In this document: positions 35,436-46,998 of the stretch, piece after piece
Numbering within the stretch: the stretch's first letter is position 1
Layout of the letters: each line of letters begins with the position of its first letter
From: Chamaecyparis obtusa
Lineage: Eukaryota > Streptophyta > Pinopsida > Cupressales > Cupressaceae
Assembly: GCA_027943335.1 (NCBI GenBank)
Contig: BSBK01001879.1
Location: 1,694,501 to 1,758,500, forward strand
DNA length: 64,000 nt
Reading direction: 5' to 3'
The notes under the pieces: generated by a model
The model's database searches: none
What the model was told of the DNA's origin: nothing
The model's input: the letters and a program-made list of their open reading frames with translations, nothing else
Translations under genes and position numbers: made by a program

Positions 35436-36640
35436 TGTTAGGAATGAATTCTGAAGCCTTTGGTAGTCATTCTATAGCAGTGGTTGTTGCATTCATGACT
35501 ATGATTGTCATTGATGTCAACATAGTGATATTCTGGAGTTTAGCAGAGAAGCAGGCATAGTTTTGTTTTACACACATGTTATATTTTAGATTGAGTTATG
35601 TGCAGTTGATGATATGTTCTTTGGTGTGTTATTAACCTATGGTTAACAGTTTAACAGGAAATTCATTTATTCATGAAAGTTATAAGCATTTTGGTGGAAG
35701 CAGTATTCTGGCAGTGTTCCTGAGTAGCAGTTTTTGATAATCTGAGGATATCTCTTAACTAGAATGGAATCTGATTTTGCATAGTTAAAGGTAATTTTGA
35801 GACTCATTGGTGGTGACGTGGTTCACAATGCAAACTTCGAGGTCACACGATTGGAAAGTTATTGTATCTGGAAGCCGATAGTTTTTATGTAATTTTGATG
35901 TAGCGTGTTGAAATTATTATTTTGTATTTGTATGTCGACTCATTTGTAATTATTTGAGTGTGGTATAGAGGAATGAATGTTTTCCTTATTATGAGGGGAT
36001 TGTAATAGTTGTGATATGAAATTGTGAAAGTTGTGATGGGAATGTATGCATGAAGTGAAGAAAAGAGCTAATTCAGTGATGAAGGAAGACTTGTGAAGTA
36101 CAAAGATCTAGATTTGTGATCTTGTGTAGCAGAGAGTGTGGTTTTGGCACAGTGTGAAGGAGGTAACATATTTCATATTATTCTATTGAATAATCCTAAG
36201 ATCTGTTGGACAGTGAGTTCAGAGATCTTGCCTTGAAGCTGTTTGGGCAGTGGGTCCTTCTGTCTTCCATAACTCCTAACAGGGTTAGAATCTTTTAAGA
36301 GGGATTCAAAATCTCCTAACAGAGATTCATATGTACTGAATGTATTTCATAAGACTCCTAACAGGGTCCATCCTTTCACAAAGAAATTTCATATTAGTGC
36401 ATCATTTTGTGGGCATCATTCCCACCGGGGTTTACTCTTTGATCAAGAGGTTCCCTAGTTAACATATCTTGTGTTATTGTGTCATTGTGTATGATTATCT
36501 TTCTATGGTTGGTTACTACATTGATTATATGGTTTAAAGCTATTGAAGTTGATATTGAAGTTGATAAATGGTTTAATTATTAGATAACTAATTCATCCCC
36601 CCCCCCTCTTAGTTATCTTGGTGGTCTTTACTTTCTAACA
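35436..36640 (+). repeat. Element G 5' LTR
   Basis: It begins TGTTAGGAATGAAT and ends CTTTCTAACA. It contains three internal copies of CTCCTAACAG (36267-36365) and a 10-bp inverted repeat AGATAACTAA/TTAGTTATCT (36582-36618) that frames a run of ten C residues. Confidence 0.95.
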
Positions 36641-36642
36641 AT

Positions 36643-36654
36643 TGGTATCAGAGT
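36643..36654 (+). other. Element G primer-binding site (initiator tRNA-Met)
   Basis: TGGTATCAGAG begins 2 nt after the LTR. This is the usual copia primer site. Confidence 0.95.
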
Positions 36655-36663
36655 GACAGGTCC

Positions 36664-37635
36664 TTGAAAGAGAAGTTTAACAACTTAAGGAGATCCATGG
36701 CAAATTTTAGGAAAGAAAGCCCTAAGTTTGATGGAGTAAATTTTGACAGTTGGAAAGAAAAGATGAAGACACATCTCTTGTATTTAGGACCAGGTTATTG
36801 GTTGATTACAAAGAATGAAAGAACTATAATTGAAGAAGACAATCTTGAAACAAGTACTAAAGATGAGGTAGATCTATTCATGTGTAACATACTTGCAAGA
36901 GAAGCACTTTTATCAGCACTTCTAGAGAATGAATATAGTTAGGTAAAAGGTTTAACTAGATCTCATGATATTTGGAAAGCTTTACATGCTACTTTTGAAG
37001 GTGATGAACATGGAAAGAAAGCTAGGTTACATAATTGGATTTGTGCATTTGAAGACATAAGAATGATGGAAGATGAATCTATTAGAAGCTATATTAGTAG
37101 GATGTCAAAAAATTTTGTAGGAATAAATTCTTGTGGAGGTGAAAAGATAGAGAATGAAGTAATATGGAAGATTTTGAGAACATTGACACCAGTATTCAGG
37201 TAGACTACACAAATGATTAAACAAGTGATACCTTGTACACAAAACTTTTCAAGAGAGACTCCTCTTGGAAGATTGGAAGTAGCAGAGATGAATTTGAGAT
37301 TATCAGGAGAGCTACCTAGAGTGGAGACAACATTCAGTGCTCTTAACATCAGACCTACTTTGTCTAGAAGTACAAGTGTGAATGGAGATTATGCCAGCAG
37401 TAGCAGATCCAAATTTGATGAAGATAAGAAGATTGAAGAAGGTATTGCCTTGCTTGTGAAAAGAGAACCAGATGGTAAGAAAATCTTTAAATGTTGGACA
37501 TGTCAATAATATGGTTATTTTGCATCTAAGTGTCCTAAGAGAGTTAAGAAGTATAGAAACAATTTTAAGCCTAGAAGATCTAGAAAATGTTATTATGCAA
37601 ATGATGAAGAAATTGAAGTAGGAATTGAAAGACAT
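36664..37635 (+). pseudogene. gag of element G
   Basis: The likely start is the second ATG (36697, MANFRKESPKFDG), typical of copia gag; an upstream ATG at 36664 is in frame. UBN2-like gag features follow (FDSWKEKMKTHL, SYISRMSKNF). The zinc knuckle CWTCQ-YGYFASKC has lost its His (Tyr instead) and contains a TAA. Other stops are at 36940 (TAG) and 37201 (TAG). Confidence 0.88.
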
Positions 37636-40600
37636 TTGAGTGACAGTGATAATGATAACTTTGATGACATAGGATTTGTAGCAATTAAGGAAGAAAATTC
37701 TAAATCTAATGTTAAGGAAGAGAAAGCCTTAGTTTCCCAAGTTGAAAAGAAAGGTGATTGGATTATAGACATTGGTTGTTCACAGAATATGACTGGTGAT
37801 AAAGGAAAGTTCATAAAGTTTAACAATTATGATGGAGGAGTTGTTAGAATTGGTAACAATGCACCTTGTTTGATTAAAGGCATAGGATCTATTACTTTTG
37901 ATGGAAAGACTAATACTAATGATGTTCACTTTGTTGATGGATTGAAACATAATCTTTTGAGTGTTGGACAGTTAGTGGATAAGGGATATCAAGTTTGGTT
38001 TACTGAGAAAACTTGTGTGATAAAGGATAAAGATGGAAATCTGATTGGAACTAGATCTAGATCTAGAGGTAATGTATTTCAGTTGAATCCTACTGAGATG
38101 ACATGTTTGATGACTAAGATTGATGATAGTTGGTTATGGCATAGAAGGTTTTGTCATATAAACTTTGATAATATTGTGAAAGTAAGTTCTACACTTGCAG
38201 TAAGAGATTTACCTAAGATTATGAAGCCTACTAACATGATTTGCAAGGAATGTGTGATGGCTAAGCATAAAAAGAGTTCATTTCCTAGCAAGAAGTTCAC
38301 ATCTACAGAAAAGTTGGAGATTGTTCATACAGACTTGAGCGGTCCTACTAGGACTAGAGGATTCTATGGAGAAAGGTATTTTATGATTCTTGTTGACAAT
38401 TTTACAAGAATGATGTGGATTGCATTTTTGAAAGAAAAATCTGAAGCATTTGATAAGTTTAAGGTCATGAAGAATAAAGTTGAGAATGAATCAAGAATGA
38501 GGATTAAATGTTTGAGATCTGATAGAGGTGGAGAATTTACATCTAAGGAGTTTAACACTTTTTGTGAAGTGAATGGTATTAAGAGACAATTTTTAGCCCC
38601 TAGAACACCTGAACAAAATGGTATTGCAGAAAGAAGGAATAGATCAGTGACTAAAGTAGCTAGAGCTATGTTGTTTGAAGGTGATTTGGTAAAAACATTT
38701 TGGAGAGAAGTAGTGAATACAATAGTATATATAATGAACATAGTACAAATCAGAGCAGACACAGACAAGACATCTTATGAATTGTGGTTTGGACATGCAC
38801 CCTCAGTTAAGTATTTTAGAATTTTTGGAAGCAAATGTTATATTAAGAGAGATGATGATATAGGAAAGTTTGATCCTAGAAGTGATGAAGAAATTTTTCT
38901 TGGATATTCTTTGAAAAGAAAAGCATATAGATGTTACAATAAGAGAACTAAGACTATTGTTGAAAGTGCAAATGTAAAAGTTGATGAGAAGTTTAAAATT
39001 CAGGAAAGAATACTTGATTATGAATTTGATGAAGGAACTAACCCTCAGCCGAACATTGAAACTACTGAATAATTTTTTGAGACTGATAGTGAATTGTTGA
39101 GTGAAAGTCATGTTGAAGAAAATAGAGAAGAATCTAGAGAAGAATCTACAGTTGAAGAAAGATTAGTGACTATGACACCTAACAGGTATATATCAAGACA
39201 TCATCCTATTGAACAAGTGATTGGAAGTTTGGACAGAGGAGTTATGACTAGAAAGAAGGTACATTTATGTTTGATTTCTCAAATTGAACCTAAGTCTACT
39301 AATGAAGCTTGTGAAGATGAACATTGGATTAAAGCTATGAAAGAAGAATTGGATCAGATTGAAAAGAACAAGACATGGGAATTGGTCCCTAGACCTAAAG
39401 ACAAAAATGTGATTGGAACTAAATGGGTATTCAGGAACAAGATGAATGAACAAGGAGAAGTAATTAGAAACAAAGCAAGATTGGTATGTAAGGGATACTC
39501 ACAGCAAGAAGGAATTGACTATGAAGAGACTTTTCCCCCTGTGGCAAGACTTGAAGCAATAAGAATATTTTTGGCTTACGCAACATTTAAGAAATTCAAA
39601 GTGTATCAGATGGATGTGAAGTCAACATTTCTGAATGGTGAATTAGAAGAAGAAGTCTACATTGAGCAACCTGAAGGTTTTCCTTTGACTCAAGAAGGAG
39701 ACATGGTATGTAAACTAAAGAAAGCATTGTATGGACTAAAGCAAGCACCTAGAACTTGGTATGCTAGATTAGATAAGTATTTGTTAAAGTTGGGATTTAC
39801 AAAAGGAACAACTGATAGTAACTTATACACAAAAGAAATTAAGAATGGATTGTTAGTTTTGGTTATTTTTGTTGATGACATTATTTTTGGAGGAGAAGAT
39901 GAAGCTAGTGACAAATTTGATGATGAAATGAAGACAGAATTTGAAATGAGTATGATTGGAGAAATGAAATACTTTTTGGGATTACAAATAACACAAAACA
40001 AAGATGGTATCTTTGTAAGTCAGACAAAGTACTTGAATGATTTATTGAAAAGATTTGGTATGGAGAATTGTAAACCAGTTGGAACACCTATGGTTACAGG
40101 ACATAAACTATCTAGTAAAGATGAGACACCAGCAGTTGAGCAAAAGAAATACAGATCCATGATTGGTGGATTGCAGTACTTGACACACACTAGACCAGAT
40201 ATACAACATTCAGTTGGAATGGTAGCAAGACTTCAAGCTGAACCTAGAGAGTCACATTATGCAACAGTAAAGAGGATATTGAGATATCTTAAAGGCACAA
40301 TGGACTATGGATTGTGGTATGAAACTTCTGAGGATTTTACCCTATGTGCATATAATGATGCTGATTGGGGAGGTAGCATTGATGATAAGAAAAGCACCCG
40401 TGGTGGAGCCTTTTTTCTTGGAGGAAGATTAGTTTCTTGGTTGAGAAAAAAATAGAATTGTATCTCACAGAGTAGAATAGAAGCAGAATATGTAGCAGCA
40501 ACAAACAATTGTAATCAGATAATTTGGATGAAGCAGATGTTGATGGACATTGGAATCAAGTTTGATGAGCCTATTGTCATACATTGTGACAATACAAGTA

Positions 40601-40821
40601 CAGTTAGTATGTCTAAGAATCCTGTTTTACATTCTAAGACAAAGCATATAGAGATAAAGTATCATGTTGTAAGAGAGAAAGTTGCTGAGAAAGAAGTCAG
40701 ACTGGAGTACATAAGCACAAAGGAGTAGATAGCAAATATATTTACTAAGCCTTTGCCTAAGGATACATTTAAGTATTTGAGAGGTATGCTTGGGGTTATG
40801 CCCCAACCTACTTTTGAGTAA
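37636..40821 (+). pseudogene. pol of element G (protease, integrase, RT, RNase H)
   Basis: Protease: WIIDIGCSQNMTGD, with Ile where the active site normally has Ser. Integrase: a GAG-pre-integrase HINFDN block, then Asp (HTDLSGP), Asp (RSDRGGEF) and Glu (GIAERRN), all present. [45 protein letters not shown] and catalytic FVDDIIF. RNase [15 protein letters not shown] and HCDNTS. Stops are TAA at 39070, TAG at 40453 and TAG at 40726. The pol is otherwise open, so it decayed only slightly. Confidence 0.93.
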
Positions 40822-41025
40822 TGATGCAGTTGGTTGCATCCGTCTAGTGGAATATGGCCCTATCTATTTTTTGGATTGGATGTTGGTACTTCCTCTATGG
40901 GGGAGTATGTGTATCTGAGCTGAGTTATTGAGGACTCTAGTGAATATATATATTTTTTTTTGAATAGCGTCTTTTGACATTGAGCTATTGTTTGACATAG
41001 TGATGAAATTTTTGTCATTGATGTC

Positions 41026-41204
41026 AATGGGGGAGAGAATCATGAAAAACATTAAGGAACTACATTTGTTGGAGAGATTGAATAGGAAAATGAAGCAAGA
41101 TTTGATTGATGAAGAGCAGCAGAGTAGTTGAGCAGTAGTGATTGGATTTTTGGAACATTAGATGTTTTTTCATCTATGTTGCCATCAATGCCAATGGGGG
41201 AGAT
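41026..41204 (+). other. Element G polypurine tract and upstream duplicate
   Basis: CCAATGGGGGAGAT (41191-41204) abuts the 3' LTR and is the polypurine tract. A near copy (CAATGGGGGAGAGA) with similar flanks lies about 165 bp upstream at 41026-41039. Confidence 0.75.
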
Positions 41205-42394
41205 TGTTAGGAATGAATGATGAAGCCTTTGGTAGTCATTCTGTAGCAGTGGTTGTTGCAATCATGACTATGATTGTCATTGATGTCAACATAGTGATAT
41301 TCTGGAGTTTAGTAAAGAAGCAGGCACAGTTTTGTTTTGTGCACATGTTATATTGTAGATTGAGTTATGCATAGTTGGTGATATGTTCTTTGGTGTGTTA
41401 TTAACCTATGGTTAAAAACACAAAAGGAAATTCATTTATTCATGAAAGTTATAAGCATTTTGGTGGAAGCAGTATTCTGGTAGTGTTCCTGAGTAGCGAT
41501 TTTTGGTAATCAGAGGATATCGCCTAACCGGGATGGAATCTGATTCTGCACAGTTAAAGGGAAGTTTGAGACTCATTGGTGGTGACGTGGTTCACAATGC
41601 AAACTTTGAGGTCACACGATTGGAAAGTTATTGTATGTGGAAGCTGATAGTTTTTATGTAATTTTGATGTAGCGTGTTGAAATTATTATTTTGTATTTGT
41701 ATGCCGACTCATTTGTAATTATTTGAGTGTGTTATAAAGGAAATTTTTTTTTCCTTGTTATGAGGGGATTGTAATAGTTGTGATATGAAATTGTGAAAGC
41801 TGTGATGCGAATGTATGCATGAAGTGAAGAAAAGAGCTAATTCAGTGATGAAGGAAGACTTGTGAAGTACAAAGATCTGGATTTGTGATCTTGTGTAGTA
41901 GAGAGTGTGGTTTTGGCATAGTGTAAAGGAGGTAACATATTTTATATTATTCTATTGAATAATCCTAAGATTTGTTGGACAGTGAGTTCAGAGATCTTGC
42001 CTTGAAGCTATTTGGGCAGTGGGTCCTTCTATCTTCCATAACTCCTAACAGGGTTAGAATCTTTTAATAGGGATTCAAAATCTCCTAACAAAGATTCATA
42101 TGTACTGAATGTATTTCATAAGACTTCTAACAAGGTCCATCCTTTCACAAGGAACTTTCATATTAGTGCATCATTTTGTGGGCATCATTCCCACCGGGGT
42201 TTACTCTTTGATCAAGAGGTTCCCTAGTTAACATATCTTGTGTTATTGTGTCACTGTGTATGATTATCTTTCTATGGTTGGTTACTGCATTGATTATATG
42301 GTTTAAAGTTGTTGAAGTTGATAAATGGTTTAATTATCAGATAACTGATTCACCTAACCCTCTCAATTATCTTGGTGGTCTTTACTTTCTAACA
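41205..42394 (+). repeat. Element G 3' LTR
   Basis: It starts TGTTAGGAATGAATGATG and ends CTTTCTAACA, followed by GACTT (42395-42399). The C run seen in the 5' LTR is replaced by ACCTAACCC. Confidence 0.95.
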
Positions 42395-43158
42395 GACTTT
42401 CCCTCTTGATACACAATCTCGTGCATCTTAGAGAACATATGCACTAGCATGCACTGACTCCAACCTAACTTAGAAGGACTAGCCATCAATCATGCAACTA
42501 TAAGGGCCCAACCCATTAGGAGACCGTTTTGCTGACAGTTAGAAATAACAATACCTCCTATCATGCCAGCTATAATACACTCTAATCTATGGGTCTGCCC
42601 ATAGCGCTACACTAATAACTCCCAAAAAATAGAACCAGTAAGCTGTGTATCATCTCCAAACAAATGTCTGAAGGCATGTAATCCAGAGTTCCCCGAACTC
42701 GCATAATTTTGACAAGGACCATGGAATGGAATGCACAAAATCCTGTACATGTCCTCTGGTGTCACAGTAATCTCTCCAGTAGGGAGATGAAAGGTTTGGG
42801 TCTTGGAATGAAACCTCTCAATCAAAGCCATTAGTAATCCATGGTTCACTCTAATCTTGAGCAACCGAATCAGATACTCAAAACCACAGGTAGCTAGGTG
42901 TACCCTCATAGGGTCTGGAAGAGATATGCATAGTCTCTGAGTAGCAAGATGAGAGATACACACATGAATGTCAGGATATATGACCTACACATAATAGAAA
43001 CAAGAAATCCTATTAGTAATTTGGTTGAAAAATAGGCTAATAGTACATAAATTCAAAAGTTCACTATCTCAGAAGGTACATTAAATCTCAGCAATCAGCC
43101 TAAGGAATCAGAAAATAAATTTTTTTGACCTAAAAAGGATTTTTAAGCTCACTGTTTT

Positions 43159-43390
43159 CCATACGATAATAGAGACTAGCACCAAAAATCGTATGAGTTT
43201 CAGCAGGGTTCCATACGACAAACCATGCATATACGAATTTCTAGGGATCACCGTATGACATATGAGGGACCTGATGAAACATTGTACGACTCTTGGGTCC
43301 CTCTCAAATGAGTTTTAGGGGGTTCTGATATGACACTCTACAGGACATTGAAAATTTGTACGAGTCACAGAGGACAGTTGTATGAGTTTC
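43159..43390. repeat. CGTAYGAG-like motif array in PMD intron 1 (element B)
   Basis: About eight copies of CGTATGAG, CCATACGAC, CCGTATGAC, TGTACGAG and similar words occur on both strands (for example 43190, 43211, 43251, 43283, 43358). The array lies in the intron between 42985 and 43493. It shares its motif with B's sense leader. Confidence 0.75.
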
Positions 43391-43578
43391 CATGCATGTG
43401 AGAATTGAAAAATTGAAATGTATGAAAAACAACCTAAAAATACTACAAACATGCAAAAATGGAATTTACGAAGAGGCACAGAGGTCCACTTACCAGATGT
43501 CCATACTGGCGGAGGCTGCTAATGTCTTCGATTGCACTCAAATTGGTGGGAAGAGATAGGTACCTTCAACTCAGCCAT

Positions 43579-44644
43579 TTTCTCACTCAGAGGGCTCCAC
43601 AAGGTTTTAAAAGTCAAATGTGAATACTGAATTGAAAATGACCCTTTTGGTCCTTATATAGCTTTTGACCTAATTTTCAAAAGTGCTCCATTTTTCATGA
43701 AAATTGCACCCCTGGCTAATTTCGACGTTCTAAACCCATTTTCAGGATCAAAATCAAAATCTGAGATTGTTTACTATGTCAAAATCATGATTTAAAATTT
43801 TCAGACCCAGGACAACCGACTACTTGCATAATCAACCTTCAATCATCATAGAAATCAATTATTCAACTTAACTAATTATCTTACATCAAACTATCAAAAT
43901 TTCAACTTGGTTAACCATGGTTAACTCATGGTCAAACCTAGTCAAACTTGGTCTCCAGGACCTCCAAATGATGCAGAACGCATTCTCAAACGTGCACAAC
44001 CACTTTTCAAATCAATTAACATGCTTCTACACTATATAATGCTAACTTTTCTTGTCAGATTTTGATTTTTATCCCGAAGGGGGCATGGTATTGCACATCA
44101 TTCAAGTTTGTAAATCTTATTTTGTCAGTCAAATCTTTCCTCGGTAATCAAGACAACAACCACGTCTAGTTGCTGATTCATCTAAAGTCCTCATCGCTTG
44201 GGGAAAATCTATTAATTCTTGGGGCATATCAGATTCACAGAGATCCATATCAATCTGGTATCCTAATCTATCTTGTAAAATGTATCAACTTTTCGTAACC
44301 ATCGGTTCATTAGTGTCATTTCCTTGGTTCTTCGTAACTGATGGGTTCAAGATGTGATACCAATATGATTCTTTTTAGGACAATTAGGTCTGGAATTGAT
44401 CACTCACTTCTTTGCAATCATAAGGTTTAGAATCAGGTGTTTTGACACTTTTTCATAATAATTGGTTCATTGTTTCTATAGTTAACATTATCTTTGGTCA
44501 TTCAAGACCTAAAATCTTAAATCTTACATCTTCAAATCTTTCAATCAATTTTTGTCATGGAATCGGCTAATCTTTCAAATCACTTTCATACATATATATC
44601 AGACACAGACTATTCTTTGAACCACTACGCTTTGCAAAGTGATT
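43579..44644. other. Upstream region of B's antisense PMD gene and 3' spacer
   Basis: The first 200 bp is conserved with the region upstream of C's PMD gene. The rest is AT-rich and non-coding up to the polypurine tract. Confidence 0.55.
43653..43660 (-). promoter_or_regulatory. TATA box of the antisense PMD gene (element B)
   Basis: TATATAAG on the minus strand about 75 nt upstream of the ATG. It corresponds to TATAAAAG in element C. Confidence 0.65.
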
Positions 44645-44659
44645 CAAAGAGGGGCAAAA
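44645..44659 (+). other. Element B polypurine tract
   Basis: CAAAGAGGGGCAAAA directly precedes the TG of the 3' LTR. It is the same tract as in element C. Confidence 0.85.
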
Positions 44660-45922
44660 TGTAATACCCCAAAAATGGGCTATAGGTTCATTAACCTCTT
44701 ACATCTTCAATTCAAATGAAATCGACATCAAAGTCCTAACCTAAGGCACATCTGCACATTATCGAATCCTAATTGATTTTCTCCTAATTCTGCATCGGGG
44801 AATATTCCTAGCAATATTCCTGTTCATCCTAATTATCTTTAATTTAATAATTATTTGGCGATAAATCCTATTTATCCTAAAGTTTGATTAATTGAATATT
44901 CTAAATATTTAATTAATTAGATTTAATACTGCCACTTAATTATTTAATTAAATTTAATTCTAATTATTCCTAAATTGTATTACTTAATTTTGACAATAAA
45001 TCTAAAATCTTATGACTAATTGATTAAATTCTTATTTAATTAATTCATGTCAATTGTCAATTTTTAATAATATAGTTTTAGAATAAAGTTTGATTTAATA
45101 ATTGATTAACCCATAAATCAGTTATTTTAATTCAAAAATCATTTAAGTTGAGAATAAATCACTTTATTTTTAAATTAATTTATAATTAAATCATGCACAA
45201 TCAGAAAAGCAGTCAACTAGAAATCAACAATCAATTTTAAAATTAAACTCAACATCTGATGATGAGTTAAAATTTGATTTAAATTCTATTTTGAGTTAAA
45301 CACTGCTTTTGCATGATTTTCGTGAGTTAATTATCTCTGATTTCTTGATAACTCAAAAATCAACCTGAGTTTATCAAGAGTGATTTATGGCTTTTCTCAT
45401 GCATCTTCAAAGCCTTGGATTTCTATAAATCAAGGTTCAACTCTTCATAATAAAACTGACCTCAAATTTGCACAATTACTCTGGCAAATTTGTGATTGAA
45501 GGATTAAGCACTTGCGATAGGCGATTTGTGAGATCTTTCATTACTGGTCATAGTTTCATAGTTTTCATATCATAGCTTTGCATTCATAGAATTCATATCA
45601 TTCTTAGATTAAATATGCATTCAATTTCATTCATTTAGCTTAGATTCATACAGTTTTCATATTATTGCACAAAAAATATAAAAATATAGAATAATCTGCA
45701 TTCATATAGTTTTCATTCTTTTGCATTCAAATCCTTCATTTAGGTGTTGCATTGTCACTGATCTTGATTCTAATCTGATAACATCATACTCACACCTACT
45801 AGAAGGCAGTAAATCACCTGGTTAGCTTAGTTTCAATTATTTGTCAGATTTTGATTTATGCTAACCTCTAATGTTTTATTGAAGTATTGTGTCTGCAACT
45901 GGGTACAAAATTCACACACACA
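44660..45922 (+). repeat. Element B 3' LTR
   Basis: It begins TGTAATACCCC and ends TTCACACACACA. It matches the LTRs at 22873-24127 and 62902-64000 in reverse. A TATAAATCAAG box lies at 45424. The next base belongs to the RNase H of copia element H. Confidence 0.93.
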
Positions 45923-46989
45923 CTAGTGTTATCACAATGTATAACAATAGGATAGTCAATCCGAATTCCAAAGTCCTTTATCATTTGCTTGATCCAAACA
46001 ATTATAGAACAATTTAGGGCTGTTGCAACATACTCTGCTTCTACTATTGACTGAGAGATACAATTTTGATTCTTGCTTGTCCAAGTGACAAGTTTGTCAC
46101 CAAGAAACACTACTCCTCCTGATGTAGTCTTTCTATCATCAATGCATCCTGCCCAATCTGCATCAGTATATTCATGAAGCTCAACATTTTATGAATTGGG
46201 ATACCATAGACCATAGTCTATAGTGCCTTGCAAGTATCTAAATATTCTTTTTACTGCCACGAGGTGACTTTGTTTAGGCTCTGCTATGAATCTTCCAACA
46301 ATGTCAACTGCATTGGAAATATCTGGTCTGGTCTGAGTAAGATAAATATGTTTGCCAATCATAGACTTGTACAATGTTATATCTACTGCTGGTGAATCAT
46401 CTTCTTTTGTAAGCTTGCATCCAATTATCATAGGTGTCCCTACTGGCTTGCAATCATCCATCTTGAATTTCTTTAATATCTCTTTCACATAATTGGACTG
46501 ATTAATGAAAATACCTTTCTCTGTCTACTGCACATTCAATCCCAAAAAGTATTTGATAGGTCCAATCATGCTCATTTGAAATTCATTCTACATATCTTTA
46601 GCAAATTTAGCACTAAGTTTTTCATTACCTCCAAAGATAATGTCATCAACAAATATAGCTACAAGTGGTAAACCTTCATATGTCTCTCTTATGAATAGAT
46701 TACAGTTTGCTGCTCCTTTCTTGAATCCAATCATTGTTAGATAGCTAGCTAGTCTCTCATACCATGCTCTAGGGGCTTGCTTAAGTCCATAGAGGGCTTT
46801 CTTTAATCTGCATACCATATCAGGTTTGTCTAATAAGGTGAATCCTTCTGGTTGCTCAATGTATACTATACCATCTTGATTCATCTTGTTTTTGAATATC
46901 CATTTTGTTCCAATCACATTCTTATCACTAGGTCTTGGGACCAGTTCCCAAGTATCATTCTTGATAATCTGATCTAGTTCTTCTTTCAT
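45923..46989 (-). pseudogene. RT and truncated RNase H of element H
   Basis: The RT begins [20 protein letters not shown]. It then jumps from KMNQDG straight to VYIEQPEGF, losing roughly 70 residues that include the first catalytic Asp block (VYQMDVKS in element G). The FVDDIIF motif remains. Stops lie near 46588, 46530 and 46189. RNase H has TDADWAG and EAEYVA and ends at HCDNTS at 45923-45940. Confidence 0.9.
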
Positions 46990-46998
46990 AGCATCATT

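Larger units (their letters stand above)
35436..42394 (+). mobile_element. Element G: complete Ty1/copia retrotransposon inside the PMD gene of B
   Basis: It has LTRs of 1205 and 1190 bp, an initiator tRNA-Met primer site, gag-pol in the copia order (protease, integrase, RT, RNase H), a polypurine tract and a 5-bp target duplication. The LTRs are clearly more diverged from each other than those of element C (many substitutions and small indels), so G is older than C. Confidence 0.95.
34100..43578 (-). pseudogene. Antisense PMD gene of element B, split by copia element G
   Basis: Exon 1 is 43578-43494 (starting MAELKVP) and has a GTAAGT donor. Exon 2 starts at 42984 after a CAG-like acceptor (TGTGTAG) and carries FHLPTGEITVTPEDMYRILCIPFHG, the PMD signature. 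The coding sequence is cut at 42395-42399 by copia element G and resumes at 35430 with FAYGALFLQIWA, matching the corresponding block in C. Many stops follow. Exon-intron layout and promoter match the PMD gene of C, except that B lacks C's second intron. Confidence 0.82.
24128..45922 (+). mobile_element. Element B: Ty3/gypsy (Tat-type), 5' end missing, interrupted by copia element G
   Basis: In plus order there is part of a leader, gag, protease, hairpin-bearing linker, RT, two RNases H, integrase, post-pol hairpins, an antisense PMD gene, polypurine tract and 3' LTR. Sequence to the left of 24128 is the LTR of element A in the opposite orientation, so B's own 5' LTR and primer site are absent here. 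The likeliest reason is that A inserted into B's leader and the rest lies beyond the window. Copia element G (35436-42394) sits in the PMD gene. Confidence 0.9.

Noticed and set aside
38364..39111. Minus-strand frames in element G
   Set aside because: Shadows of copia integrase, which has all its motifs on the plus strand.
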